NCBI GenBank assembly: GCA_028289345.1
Contig: JANQQL010000042.1
Span: forward strand, 124,001 to 188,000
DNA length: 64,000 nt
Direction of reading: 5' to 3'
Source: Planctomycetota bacterium
GTDB lineage: Bacteria; Planctomycetota; B15-G4; SIAN01
Shown: piece after piece, positions 17,340 to 26,574 of the stretch
Position numbering within the stretch: the first letter of the stretch is position 1
Layout: every line of letters begins with the position of its first letter
Program-made: the position numbers and the translations under genes
Notes under the pieces: model-generated
Seen by the model: the letters and a program-made list of their open reading frames with translations, nothing else
Databases searched by the model: none
What the model was told of the DNA's origin: nothing

Positions 17340-18884
17340 ATGGTTTCGAAGCTCGACCGCATGAAAGAACTGCGGGCTCGAACTCTGGAGGGCGGCGGTC
17401 AGGCTCGCATCGACGCCCATCACGAAAAGGGTCGGCTCACGGCTCGGGAGCGCCTGGATCTGCTGTTGGACCAGGGCTCCTTCGTGGAGTACGACCGATA
17501 CGTCGAGACGTCCTGCTCGGACTTTGGCTTGGCGGACAAGCGTGTGCCGGGGGATGGAGTGGTGACCGGCCACGGCTGCATCGATGGCCGTCCGGTCTTC
17601 GTTTTCTCTCAAGACTTCACCGTGCTCGGCGGATCCCTCGGGCCTGCACACGCGGCCAAGATCTGCAAGGTCATGGATCAAGCGCTGAAAGTGGGGGTGC
17701 CGGTGATCGGCCTCAACGACTCCGGCGGTGCGCGGATCCAAGAGGGAGTGGCGGCCCTCGGTGGTTACGCGGATATCTTTCTGCGCAACACTTTGGCTTC
17801 TGGCGTCGTGCCTCAGATTTCGGCGATCCTCGGTCCCTGTGCGGGAGGAGCCGTCTACTCACCAGCGATCACCGACTTCGTGGCGATGGTGGAGAGCACC
17901 TCGTACATGTTTGTCACGGGACCCCAAGTGGTGAAAACCGTGACCCACGAGGAAGTCACGACAGAAGATCTGGGCGGGGCCCGGGTGCACGCCAGCAAGT
18001 CGGGTGTTTCCCATTTCACCGCCGCCAACGACGCGGACGCGATGGGGCTCTTGCGGAGGCTGTTCTCCTTTCTCCCTCTCAACAATCGCGAAGACCCGCC
18101 GATCGGGCGCACCGACGATGATCCGGAGCGTGCCGCGGCCGAACTCAACGATCTGATCCCGGACAGTCCCAACAAGCCGTACGACATCAAACGGGCCATC
18201 ACCGCGGTGGTCGACCATGGCGACTTCCTGGAAGTGCATGAGAACTACGCGAAGAACCTGGTCATCGGGTTCGCCCGCATCGAAGGTCGTCCGGTGGGCA
18301 TTGTGGCCAATCAGCCGGCCCATCTGGCGGGGACGCTGGACAGTGACGCTTCCCTCAAGGGCGCGCGCTTTGTTCGGTTTTGTGACTGCTTCAATATCCC
18401 GCTGATCACTTTCGAGGACGTGCCAGGGTTCTTGCCCGGGACCGAGCAAGAACACGGTGGCATCATCAAGCACGGCGCCAAGCTCTTGTTCGCCTACTGC
18501 GAAGCCACGGTTCCGAAGATCACCGTGATCACGCGGAAGGCCTACGGGGGCGCCTATGACGTGATGAACTCCAAGCACATCCGTGGGGATTTGAACCTGG
18601 CCTGGCCGACTGCGGAGATCGCCGTGATGGGGCCCGCGGGGGCGGTGGAAATCATCTTTCGCAAGAAGATCAAGGAGGCCGACGATCCCGCCAAGGAAAA
18701 GGATGCGCTGACGCGCGACTACGAAAAGCACTTTGCCAACCCGTACGAAGCGGCCAAGCGAGGGTTCATCGACGATGTCATCGAGCCTTCGGAGACTCGT
18801 TACCACCTGGTGCGGGGACTGAGGTTGCTGGAAACCAAGCGGGATGAAAACCCGCCGAAGAAGCACGGGAACTTACCGCTGTGA
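17340..18884 (+). CDS. pccB: Propionyl/acyl-CoA carboxylase carboxyltransferase (beta) subunit
   Basis: 514 residues, full length. Transfers CO2 from carboxybiotin to propionyl-CoA (or related acyl-CoA), giving methylmalonyl-CoA. Crotonase-fold carboxyltransferase features: an N-terminal helical stretch ending in GRLTARERLDLLLD, the oxyanion-type SGGARIQEGVAAL, GPCAGGAVYSPAITDF, SMMV-like VESTSYMFVTGP, and in the C-half CDCFNIPLITFEDVPGFLPG plus KAYGGAYDVM. A decarboxylase (MmdA) has the same fold, but the adjoining biotin carboxylase gene favours carboxylase function. The last codon overlaps the GTG start of the next gene (GTGA at 18881). Confidence 0.92.
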   Translation: MVSKLDRMKELRARTLEGGGQARIDAHHEKGRLTARERLDLLLDQGSFVEYDRYVETSCSDFGLADKRVPGDGVVTGHGCIDGRPVFVFSQDFTVLGGSLGPAHAAKICKVMDQALKVGVPVIGLNDSGGARIQEGVAALGGYADIFLRNTLASGVVPQISAILGPCAGGAVYSPAITDFVAMVESTSYMFVTGPQVVKTVTHEEVTTEDLGGARVHASKSGVSHFTAANDADAMGLLRRLFSFLPLNNREDPPIGRTDDDPERAAAELNDLIPDSPNKPYDIKRAITAVVDHGDFLEVHENYAKNLVIGFARIEGRPVGIVANQPAHLAGTLDSDASLKGARFVRFCDCFNIPLITFEDVPGFLPGTEQEHGGIIKHGAKLLFAYCEATVPKITVITRKAYGGAYDVMNSKHIRGDLNLAWPTAEIAVMGPAGAVEIIFRKKIKEADDPAKEKDALTRDYEKHFANPYEAAKRGFIDDVIEPSETRYHLVRGLRLLETKRDENPPKKHGNLPL

Positions 18885-20395
18885 GTGCCATCAAGAAAGT
18901 TCTGGTTGCCAACCGCGGCGAGATCGCGCTTCGGGTGATTCGAGCGCTTCGTGAAATGGGGATCGACTCGGTTGCCGTGTATTCCGACGCGGACCGCGGC
19001 ACCTTGCACGTTCGCGCGGCGACCGAGGCGGTGGGCATCGGGCCACCCGCTCCGGCAGAGTCCTACCTGCGGGCCGATCGCATTCTGGAAGCAGCCAAGG
19101 CCACCGGTGCGGACGCCATCCACCCTGGCTATGGGTTTCTGTCCGAGAACGCCAACTTCGCCGAGCAGGTCGAGAAAGCCGGCATCCGCTGGATCGGCCC
19201 GGGCGCTCGGGCGATCCGCGAAATGGGCGAGAAAGTGGCGGCTCGCACTGCCATGGAAGCCGCGAACGTTCCTGTCGTGCCGGGTTGCGACGAAGTGAAG
19301 GACGTCGAGCGGCTGAAGAAAGAAGCCGAACGCATCGGTTTCCCGCTGATGATCAAGGCTTCCGGTGGTGGCGGCGGCAAGGGGATCCGCATCGTGCACC
19401 GCGCCGACGAGCTGGTCTCCAATTGGGAGCGGGCCCGATCGGAAGCGAAGACCGGCTTTGGCAACGAAGCGGTGTACATGGAAAAGTACCTGGCCCAGGC
19501 TCGGCACATCGAAATCCAGGTCATTGCCGACACCCATGGCAACGTGGTTCACCTCGGCGAGCGCGAGTGTTCGATGCAGCGCCGCCATCAGAAGGTGATC
19601 GAAGAAACACCTTCCATGGTCGTGGACGAGACGTTGCGCCAGCAGATGGGGGAGGCCGCGGTGCGCGCCGCCCAAGCGGTGGACTATGTCAACGCGGGCA
19701 CCGTGGAGTTCCTGGTCGATGACGATGGCAAGTTCTACTTCTTGGAGATGAACACCCGGCTTCAGGTGGAGCATCCCATCACCGAGATGGTGACCGGAGT
19801 GGACCTGGTCCGCGAGCAGCTTCGAGTTGCTGCGGGAGAGCCTCTCTCGTTCACTCAACAAGATGTCTCCATGCGGGGCCACGCGATCGAGGTTCGCATT
19901 TGCTCGGAAGAGCCGGAGAAGGGGTTTGTCCCTTCGACGGGAACCGTGCGCAGTCTGGATCAGGCCGGCGGCTCCCAGGTGCGTTTCGACTCGGCGGTGT
20001 ACGCCGGCATGGAAGTCAGTGTCTACTACGATCCGATGCTGGCCAAGCTGATCGTTTCTGGCAGCGATCGACCGACTGCGATCCGACGCATGCGGCGAGC
20101 TCTGCAAGAACTACGGATCACCGGCGTCGCCACCAATATCTCCTTTCTCTTGGCCCTGGTGGATTCTCAGGCGTTCCTCGATGGGGACTACCACACCATG
20201 TGGATTGAGCAGAATCTGGACTCCTTGGTCGGGCCGCCCCCCGAAGAGATCAGTCAGATTCAGGCGGTGCTCGCTGCGGTGATACACCGCGAGCTAGAGC
20301 GTCACCGAACGGCCCAAAGCACTTCGAATCGAGCTCGGACCAGCCGCTGGTTGGAGTCCGGCCGCTCTCGCGCACTCCAGGGGTGGACGCCATGA
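18881..20395 (+). CDS. accC: Biotin carboxylase subunit of acyl-CoA carboxylase
   Basis: 504 residues beginning at a GTG that overlaps the pccB stop by 4 nt. ATP-grasp enzyme that carboxylates biotin on the carrier protein. Motifs: KKVLVANRGEIALRVIRAL at the N terminus, HPGYGFLSENANFA, the glycine loop IKASGGGGGKGIRIV, ERECSMQRRHQKVIEE, and the catalytic block FLEMNTRLQVEHPITEMVTG. The sequence ends after the carboxylase C-domain, with no biotinyl domain, which is instead encoded by the next gene. Together with pccB and the carrier this makes a three-polypeptide enzyme. Its last bases overlap the ATG of the carrier gene. Confidence 0.93.
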   Translation: MSAIKKVLVANRGEIALRVIRALREMGIDSVAVYSDADRGTLHVRAATEAVGIGPPAPAESYLRADRILEAAKATGADAIHPGYGFLSENANFAEQVEKAGIRWIGPGARAIREMGEKVAARTAMEAANVPVVPGCDEVKDVERLKKEAERIGFPLMIKASGGGGGKGIRIVHRADELVSNWERARSEAKTGFGNEAVYMEKYLAQARHIEIQVIADTHGNVVHLGERECSMQRRHQKVIEETPSMVVDETLRQQMGEAAVRAAQAVDYVNAGTVEFLVDDDGKFYFLEMNTRLQVEHPITEMVTGVDLVREQLRVAAGEPLSFTQQDVSMRGHAIEVRICSEEPEKGFVPSTGTVRSLDQAGGSQVRFDSAVYAGMEVSVYYDPMLAKLIVSGSDRPTAIRRMRRALQELRITGVATNISFLLALVDSQAFLDGDYHTMWIEQNLDSLVGPPPEEISQIQAVLAAVIHRELERHRTAQSTSNRARTSRWLESGRSRALQGWTP

Positions 20396-20910
20396 AGTAC
20401 TACGTGACCCTTCACGGCCAAGAGCTCGAAGTCGAGCTGTTTCGGTGTTCCGACGGCAACTTGCGAGCACGTCTCGGCGATCGCGAATACGACGTCGACC
20501 TGTCCGAGATCGAGGGGGCGCGGCGTTACTCGGTGCTCTTGGACCGTCGCTCGTTTGACGTGGTGGTGGACGCACAAGCCACCAAACTTCATCTACAGGT
20601 CAGTGGTCACGGCTTGGACGTGCTGGTCGAAGATGACCGGCAGCGTGCGGCTCGACGGATCAGCGAATCGGCGCCGGCGGGGCCGGTGACGATCTACAGC
20701 GCGATGCCGGGGATTGTGCGCGGGGTTCTCGTCGAGCCGGGCCAGGCAGTCGAAGAAGGGCAGGCGCTGGTCATCCTGGAAGCCATGAAGATGGAAAACG
20801 AGATCCCGGCAGAGCAATCTGGGGTTGTTCGCGAGGTGTTGATAACTCCTGAGTCTGTCGTGGAAGGTGGGGCCCCGTTGGTGGTTCTGGATCCTCCTCC
20901 TGCGCAATGA
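20392..20910 (+). CDS. Biotin carboxyl carrier protein of acyl-CoA carboxylase
   Basis: 172 residues, starting at the ATG at 20392 that overlaps the biotin carboxylase stop (ATGA). The C-terminal 75 residues are a biotinyl domain: IYSAMPGIVRGVLVEPGQAV and the biotin attachment site ILEAMKMENEI with lysine 133. The N-terminal 90 residues form a small beta-rich region (VTLHGQELEVELFR) that resembles the segment bridging carboxylase and carrier in fused PccA subunits. The gene is the last of the mce-pccB-accC-carrier unit. Assignment is firm. Confidence 0.92.
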   Translation: MKYYVTLHGQELEVELFRCSDGNLRARLGDREYDVDLSEIEGARRYSVLLDRRSFDVVVDAQATKLHLQVSGHGLDVLVEDDRQRAARRISESAPAGPVTIYSAMPGIVRGVLVEPGQAVEEGQALVILEAMKMENEIPAEQSGVVREVLITPESVVEGGAPLVVLDPPPAQ

Positions 20911-21148
20911 CCCGCGCGGCGATGGACGAAGTGCCTTTGTCGGGTCTTGTTCGGTTTCCTCGAATCTGTCACAGTGCGCCGCCTGATTCAGGTCGCTCCT
21001 TTCCACGCTTCGGGATCGGCGCCATGGGAGAGACCGTCACCAAGAGCGGCAGGCACGAACATTGACCGTGAACCGGGTTCTCGAGTCCCGTTCCTCGGCA
21101 GCTCCACCGTGCCGCCATCAACATTGACTTCGTCACCAGGGGTGGGGA

Positions 21149-22003
21149 ATGGCCAAAAAGAAGAGCAAAGCAGCGTCTCGACGAGGCACTGGGTCCACGG
21201 CGACCCGTGCGTCAACGGCAAAGAAATCCAAAGCGAAAACGCGCAAGGTGACCAAGAAAGCGGTCGTGAAAAAAGCGACGGGATCGCGCAAGAAGAAAAG
21301 CTTTTCTCGGAAGAAGCTTTCGGCGGCTTTGCGTTTGGTGGAGCCGATCGCTGAGCCGATTCGGGAATCGACCGCCCAGCCCACCAATCGCATCACGTTT
21401 GACGAACCCGCTCCGTTGCCCGTAGAAGCCCAGGTGACGACCGAGACGCCGGGAACCAACGGTCCCGCCAAGGAAACGGCCAAGCCTGCGGGATCGGTGG
21501 CCGTCAACTCGGGCGCGACCTCGACATCGACCACGACCCCCGCGGCGACGTCGGGCTCCTCTGCGTCCTCCATCGCCGTGCAAGAAGATCACGCTTGGGT
21601 GGCCCGACTCGAGTACGAACAAGGATTGCAGCTCTGGAATCAGGGCATCCGCTTGCGGCAGTGGGGGCTCGCATTCGTCAGTATCACTCAGGTGGTGGTG
21701 TTGTCAGTTCTGCGCGACGACCTGGTCGACATGAGCTTTTCGGAGTTCGGTCTCTCCGTGGTCGCGGTGGGAGCCCTGTTCGTCGGCTGGAACGACGAAC
21801 GTCGACGGGCGGCCCATCATGAGGGGCTTCGCGCCCGACTGCGCGAACTGGAGAGCTTTTGCTCCATGGGCCTGATGCGAGCCGCAGAGATTCGCATCAA
21901 TGACAAGATGGTGCTGTTCTCGCCGCCGTCGGCGTTTCGTGCCTACTACGGGGTGATCGCGGCACTGTGGTTGTTCATTTGGCTCTCGAACCTCTGGTCA
22001 TGA
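21149..22003 (+). CDS. Two-helix membrane protein with histone H1-like lysine-rich N terminus; function unknown
   Basis: 284 residues. Residues 1-55 are dominated by Lys, Ala, Thr and Ser (AKKKSKAASRRGTGSTATR and similar), like the tails of bacterial histone H1-like proteins. Residues 60-145 are low-complexity Pro/Ala/Thr. The C-terminal half is conserved-looking: a helix (WVARLEYEQGLQLWNQGIRL), two hydrophobic hairpin helices (about 175-215), an amphipathic helix (ERRRAAHHEGLRARLRELES) and a last hydrophobic segment (about 262-282). I do not recognise the family. The basic tail may bind nucleic acid or another polyanion at the membrane. GGGGTGGGG lies just before the start. Its stop overlaps the stop of the convergent CMD gene by 6 nt (TCATGA). 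Confidence 0.6.
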   Translation: MAKKKSKAASRRGTGSTATRASTAKKSKAKTRKVTKKAVVKKATGSRKKKSFSRKKLSAALRLVEPIAEPIRESTAQPTNRITFDEPAPLPVEAQVTTETPGTNGPAKETAKPAGSVAVNSGATSTSTTTPAATSGSSASSIAVQEDHAWVARLEYEQGLQLWNQGIRLRQWGLAFVSITQVVVLSVLRDDLVDMSFSEFGLSVVAVGALFVGWNDERRRAAHHEGLRARLRELESFCSMGLMRAAEIRINDKMVLFSPPSAFRAYYGVIAALWLFIWLSNLWS

Positions 22004-22684
22004 GTCGGACTCGTGGAGGAACGGCTGCATGGTTCTTTGGGCGAGTTGCAGGCAATCGGCCTCGAAGTGCGGCGCCAGCAGCGTGAGGATCCCCTGGATT
22101 TGCTCGATCCTCGCACCCAGCCGGCGGGCGCCCCGGGTGTGACTGACCAGCTGGGCAGGACAGCGCAGGACCACGAGCGCCGCGACGGCCATGAGCTCTC
22201 GAGAACAAGCGTCTAGCTGGGGACGAGAGAAGACTCGTCCGTAGGCGTGCTCCAGGATCCAGTTCGAGAATCCCGGAAGGGCCGTGTCCAGGTTGCCGAG
22301 TACCTGGTCGGTCAGATCCCCGTAAATCTCCCGAAACAGTTCCAGGCCGCGTTGCCGGTCCACCCGTCGGTCGCGCGGTTCGCTGGCCGCCGACGGAGCC
22401 CGCTCCAGCCCCCGCTTCTTGAGCTGGCCGTGAAGCAAGAGAAGTCCCTGAATCGCCCGAGGAAAGCCGCCGAACAGGTGGGCCATGCGCGCCACCTCGG
22501 CGAGTTCCTCGGGGAGCGCCCCGTTCTCGAGCGCCAGTCCATAGCTCTCCGCCACTAGCGGCTCGCGCCCGGCGACGGTCGCTGCCAGAGCCACCGCCCC
22601 GTGGCGAATGACCGCGGGGAAACCGTCACCACCGGCGTGCGTGTCCGCACTAGAATCCGCCGTTCTCAAGGGGACTCTCTCCAT
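21998..22684 (-). CDS. Carboxymuconolactone-decarboxylase-family (AhpD-like fold) protein
   Basis: 228 residues. The start at 22682-22684 (ATG) is chosen because further extension would run through the SurA-like gene on the other strand. Residues about 115-205 show the CMD fold: RGLELFREIYGDLTDQVLGN, LDACSRELMAVAALVVL, then CPAQLVSHTRGARRLGA and EQIQGIL. The histidine in SHTRGA matches the PcaC-type pattern (HLRGA), and there is no CxxC pair as in AhpD peroxidase partners. The N-terminal 110 residues form a separate helical region that also resembles CMD subdomains. Substrate is unknown. It is divergent from the peptidyl-prolyl isomerase gene, 63 nt away. Confidence 0.65.
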   Translation of the reverse strand: MERVPLRTADSSADTHAGGDGFPAVIRHGAVALAATVAGREPLVAESYGLALENGALPEELAEVARMAHLFGGFPRAIQGLLLLHGQLKKRGLERAPSAASEPRDRRVDRQRGLELFREIYGDLTDQVLGNLDTALPGFSNWILEHAYGRVFSRPQLDACSRELMAVAALVVLRCPAQLVSHTRGARRLGARIEQIQGILTLLAPHFEADCLQLAQRTMQPFLHESDS

Positions 22685-22747
22685 TCCAAGAACCGATCGG
22701 GTGACCCGTAGGTTACCCCTCCCCGATCCACAAAGGTGATTCTGGTC

Positions 22748-24571
22748 ATGAACACTTCCCGCTGGATGGTTGCGCTGGTCCTGGGCAGCCTCTTCTCCAC
22801 CGCCGACGGCGCCCAACAGACGCCCAACCAACCTCTCCAATTGAACCGCTCTCGGCCCATGCCCAGCGGCGGGCGCACCTCGATCCCTTCGATCACCGAG
22901 TACCGCCAGGGCACGGTGATTCCTTCGGTGACCCTGGCCGAGCGTCTCGAGATCGACCTCTCCGAGGTGGATCTGGAGGCCGACCCGTTGCTGATTGTGA
23001 ACGGGACGCCGATTCGGCAAGAGGACTTGCGACGCGCTTTGTGCCTGATGGTGGGAAGCAACGAGATCGACCAGTTCATCACCTACCAGTTGGCGTCTCG
23101 GATCAAGAAGGAGCTGGAAGCCGAAGGCACCGCATCGACCGTGGCCGAGGTCAGCGAAGAAGAAGTTCGCGCCAACTTCGAGGAACAAAAGCAGATGGCG
23201 GCCGACATGGGCGTCGACGTGGACGCTTGGGAAAAACAATTCCTCGAAGTGTTCGGCTGGGAGGGCTACGTGGAATTCCAGAAGACCCAGTTGGCCTTCG
23301 AAAAGCTCGTGATGCCCGATCCGCCTCCTGGATTCCTGGATGACCAGGCCAAGAAGTTCGAAGTCCTGAAGAAGGGCTATGACGAAAAACAAGCCCAGTA
23401 TCAGGCGGACCTGGCCGAGTGGAAGAAGCTGACCAACGGTGACGAAGACAATCCGGAGTTCCCGCCGCAGCCGATGCCCCCAGAAGTTCCGGTTCCCGAC
23501 GCGGACTTGGCGTTCCTGTCCAAGACTTGCCTGGCGCTGCTTGGAGAAGGGTTCGATCAAGTCGTCATGGATACCTATGCCCGGGGCCAGAAGATGCACC
23601 CCATGTTGCGCCGGGGCATCGTTCAGTCCTTGAAGCGCAACATGATGGAGAAGACCGAAGTCGCCTTGGCGTCCGCGCTTCCCGAACAAGAGCGGGACGG
23701 GGTGTTGCTGACCGTGGATGGGGAGCCGATTCCCATCGCCAAGATCTACAACTTGATCGAGCCGCGGCTCACTCCTTCCATTCGTCGCCTGGGCCTCCGG
23801 CAGGCGATGACCCTGCGAGCGGTCGACCATGCGTTGCGCGAAAAGGAAGCGCTCTCGAGCCGTGAGGAGCTGAACGAGCGCTACGCCGCCATGAAGAAGA
23901 AGTACGAGGGGTCGTTGATCCCCCTGGAAAACGCGATCATCCTGCGCGGCTTTCCCAATGTGTACCTGTATCGGGAGTACTTCAACCGCAAGTCCGCGTA
24001 CAAGGAGTGGATGGCGGCGAAGACGTCCGAGGAAGACCTGCGCGCCCACTTCGACACCAAGGGCAAGCTGTTCTTCGAGAACGGTTCCGTGGACGGAGTG
24101 ATTCTGTTCGTCAAGGGAGAGACTCGCGAAGAAACCGCTCCCAAGATGCAAGCGGCATTGAAACGCGTGCGCGATGGGGAGTCCTTCGAGGCGGTGGCGA
24201 AGGAAGTGAGCGACCTGCCCGAAGCGAACGGTCATGAGAACGGCGTGTTTCGTGGCATGGTGCGCAACCGCCTGCGACAGCTCATGCAGGAGACCGAGTT
24301 CACCACGTTCATCACTGGCTACTCACTGGCGGACGAAGTGTTCTACCGCGCGGTGGAAGATCAGATCGTTGGTCCCGCCTTTCGCGAGTTTGCGCCGGAA
24401 CTGACCGGCGAGTTCGCGGTCCAGGTGCGTTCCTACGCGTCGTCCGGCGCGCGCCGGACTTTCGAAGAGTATCGAGACAATGTGTTGGAAGACCTTTCCG
24501 ACGTCACGTTCCCTCGATTCGCCAACGAAGCGCTCCTGAATGCCAATCTGGAGCTGCCTGCATCGGAATGA
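22748..24571 (+). CDS. Exported SurA/PpiC-like peptidyl-prolyl isomerase or chaperone
   Basis: 607 residues. The ATG at 22748 begins a signal peptide (MNTSRWMVALVLGSLFSTAD). The middle of the protein is helical and charged like SurA N- and C-terminal regions, with two repeated patterns that begin VNGTPIRQEDLRRAL and VDGEPIPIAKIYNLI, as expected for paired SurA-N type segments. Residues about 430-510 resemble a parvulin domain (FVKGETREETAPKMQAALKR, then VRDGESFEAVAKEVSD) but diverge from the usual active-site residues. I infer an envelope chaperone and do not claim isomerase activity. Its stop overlaps the ATG of the lipM-like gene (ATGA at 24568), so the two are coupled. Confidence 0.68.
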   Translation: MNTSRWMVALVLGSLFSTADGAQQTPNQPLQLNRSRPMPSGGRTSIPSITEYRQGTVIPSVTLAERLEIDLSEVDLEADPLLIVNGTPIRQEDLRRALCLMVGSNEIDQFITYQLASRIKKELEAEGTASTVAEVSEEEVRANFEEQKQMAADMGVDVDAWEKQFLEVFGWEGYVEFQKTQLAFEKLVMPDPPPGFLDDQAKKFEVLKKGYDEKQAQYQADLAEWKKLTNGDEDNPEFPPQPMPPEVPVPDADLAFLSKTCLALLGEGFDQVVMDTYARGQKMHPMLRRGIVQSLKRNMMEKTEVALASALPEQERDGVLLTVDGEPIPIAKIYNLIEPRLTPSIRRLGLRQAMTLRAVDHALREKEALSSREELNERYAAMKKKYEGSLIPLENAIILRGFPNVYLYREYFNRKSAYKEWMAAKTSEEDLRAHFDTKGKLFFENGSVDGVILFVKGETREETAPKMQAALKRVRDGESFEAVAKEVSDLPEANGHENGVFRGMVRNRLRQLMQETEFTTFITGYSLADEVFYRAVEDQIVGPAFREFAPELTGEFAVQVRSYASSGARRTFEEYRDNVLEDLSDVTFPRFANEALLNANLELPASE

Positions 24572-25323
24572 CGGAAACGGAATTTCGTCTGCTGCAAAGT
24601 GGGGCGGGTGATCCGGCGTTCAACCTCGCTTTGGACGAAGTGCTCCTTCTGGGATCGCGCCGAACCTTGCGCTTCTATGAATGGGATCCGCCGGGTTTGT
24701 CCCTGGGCTACTTTCAGCAGCTCGAAGAGGGCGTCCTGGGAGAATTTCGGCAGCAAGGAATGCGGGTGGTGCGCCGACCCACGGGCGGCGGAGCCATCGC
24801 CCACATCCATGAGCTCACGTTTTCGGTGACCGACGACCTGGGCGCTGGCGTGTTCGGTCCGTCGGTCCCCGAAGGCTACGAGCGAATCCACCGAGTCTTC
24901 TGTCGCGCGCTGGGCGATCTCGAAGTGGACGCGACCCCGCGCGAGGAGCACTGTTTGCAATCGGATTTGGCCGAGGCCAGCTGGCTTTGTTTCTACAAGT
25001 CTTCGCCGGTCGATCTGGCCGCGTCGGGTCGCAAACTGCTGGGGTCCGCTGAGCGGCGCCTCGGGAACCGCGTGCTCCACCATGGTTCCTTGCCGCTCGG
25101 CGCCAACCCGGTGACCGGGGAAGCCACCCACTGCTCGGCGGAGGCGGGGCGCCCGGTCTCGTTCCAGGAAGTGGCCGAGCGGGTGGCCGTGCGTTTCGCG
25201 GAGGAATACGCCGTCCGCCTGGTGCCTCAGGACCCGGATCCTCAGGAAATCCACCAGGCCCACGAGCTGGCACGCTGCAAGTATGAGCGCATCGACTGGA
25301 CCCGGAGATCCAGGCCCGGATAA
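24568..25323 (+). CDS. lipM: LipM-like octanoyltransferase / lipoate-protein ligase family
   Basis: 251 residues of the BPL/LPL fold. These enzymes attach octanoyl or lipoyl groups to lipoyl domains such as GcvH. Motifs: an N-terminal FNLALDEVLL, LSLGYFQQL, the RRPTGGGAIAH loop (about 69-79), and LCFYKSSPVDLAASGRKLLG containing Cys141 and Lys156, followed by HHGSLP. A cysteine at this site is the acyl-enzyme nucleophile in LipM and LipL and is absent from classic LplA, so LipM is favoured. It overlaps the end of the SurA-like gene and lies upstream of transaldolase and gcvP, with gcvH 4.5 kb further on. The lipoylation of GcvH is the likely cellular role. Confidence 0.78.
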   Translation: MTETEFRLLQSGAGDPAFNLALDEVLLLGSRRTLRFYEWDPPGLSLGYFQQLEEGVLGEFRQQGMRVVRRPTGGGAIAHIHELTFSVTDDLGAGVFGPSVPEGYERIHRVFCRALGDLEVDATPREEHCLQSDLAEASWLCFYKSSPVDLAASGRKLLGSAERRLGNRVLHHGSLPLGANPVTGEATHCSAEAGRPVSFQEVAERVAVRFAEEYAVRLVPQDPDPQEIHQAHELARCKYERIDWTRRSRPG

Positions 25324-25379
25324 TCGTCCAGTCTTGGCTTCGGATTTCTCGGAGCCCGTCTCCCACCGGAGTGAAGAGC

Positions 25380-26528
25380 ATGCAGGAAGCCACCAGCCGC
25401 AGTGCGGAACGAGCGATCCAGGCCCGAGCCCTTGGCCAGAGCCTCTGGTACGACAACATCTCTCGTCAACTCCTCGAATCGGGGGAGCTTCGCCGGCTGA
25501 TCGACGATGGAATCATCACCGGGATCACCACCAATCCCTCGATCTTTCAAAAGGCGGTGGACAGCTCGGATGCCTATGCCAGTCGCATCCAGAGTTTGAA
25601 ATCTTCGGATCCCTTGGGGGTCTATCACGCCTTGACCGCCGATGACGTGTCCGATGCGGCAGACTTGTTGCGTCCGGTGTTCGACCGAACCGAGGGCCGG
25701 GATGGTCACGTGTCGCTGGAGCTACCGCCGGACATGGCCCATGACGTGGAACGATCGGTGGCGGAAGGTCAGCGTCTGGTCGAGCAGCTGGACAAGCCCA
25801 ACGTCATGATCAAGGTTCCCGGGACTCCTGCGGGAGTCGAAGCGTTCCGGCAGTTGACCGAACTCGGCTTGAACATCAACGTCACGCTGTTGTTCTCGTT
25901 GCGACAGTACGATGCCATTGCTCGGGCCTACGTTCAGGCCCTCGAGGCACGCCGGGCCAAGAACCTTGCCGTGGACAAGATCGCCTCCGTCGCGAGCTTC
26001 TTCGTTTCCCGAGTCGACTCCGTGGTCGACCAGCAGCTGGCCGATCTCGCCGAGAAGGACCCGAGCCAGAAAGAGCGTCTGCTCGCTCTGCAGGGCAAAG
26101 CCGGAATCGCCAACTGCAAGGTGGTGTACGCCCACTTCCGCGAGATCTTCGGTGCCGACTTCGAGAAGTCTCGCGCCGCCGGAGCTGCTCCTCAACGGGT
26201 TCTGTGGGCCTCGACCAGTACCAAAAACCCGGCCTACCCGGACGTTCTGTACGTGGACACCTTGCTCGGCGAGGACACGGTCAACACCCTGCCCCCTGCC
26301 ACCTTGGATGCGTTCCTGGATCACGGCACTGCCCAGGAAAAGACTGTGGAGCAGGACGAAGACGGGGCCCGCGGAGTCCTGTCCGATCTCGCGGACGTGG
26401 GAATCGATCTCGACGCGGTCTGCGAAAAGCTCCAAGAGGACGGGGTGGATGCCTTCGCGAAGGCCTTCGACGCTCTGGTGGGCAGCTTGGAACGCCAGTT
26501 GCGGTCGTCGCTTTCCACTCCCGCCTGA
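25380..26528 (+). CDS. tal: Transaldolase
   Basis: About 382 residues from the ATG at 25380, which has GGAG 8 nt upstream; a GTG at 25371 is an in-frame alternative. Transaldolase moves a dihydroxyacetone unit between sugar phosphates in the pentose phosphate pathway. TIM-barrel motifs: GIITGITTNPSIF, NVMIKVPGTPAG with the Schiff-base lysine (about K145), LNINVTLLFSLRQYDAI, ASFFVSRVDSVVD and VLWASTSTKNP. Length and the last motif match the mycobacterial/plant-type (longer) transaldolases. It sits between lipM and gcvP on the same strand. Confidence 0.93.
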   Translation: MQEATSRSAERAIQARALGQSLWYDNISRQLLESGELRRLIDDGIITGITTNPSIFQKAVDSSDAYASRIQSLKSSDPLGVYHALTADDVSDAADLLRPVFDRTEGRDGHVSLELPPDMAHDVERSVAEGQRLVEQLDKPNVMIKVPGTPAGVEAFRQLTELGLNINVTLLFSLRQYDAIARAYVQALEARRAKNLAVDKIASVASFFVSRVDSVVDQQLADLAEKDPSQKERLLALQGKAGIANCKVVYAHFREIFGADFEKSRAAGAAPQRVLWASTSTKNPAYPDVLYVDTLLGEDTVNTLPPATLDAFLDHGTAQEKTVEQDEDGARGVLSDLADVGIDLDAVCEKLQEDGVDAFAKAFDALVGSLERQLRSSLSTPA

Positions 26529-26574
26529 CCCAAACGCCGCCATCGGCGGTTTCCAGTGAACAGGAAGAACCCCT

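Noticed and set aside
22685..24235. N-terminal extension of the CMD-family gene through the SurA-like gene
   Set aside because: The extension has no CMD similarity and lies entirely opposite a gene with a signal peptide and strong coding character; the start at 22684 is sufficient.
26529..26574. Glycine riboswitch before gcvP
   Set aside because: Only 46 bases separate tal and gcvP, too short for the aptamer, and no conserved core is visible.
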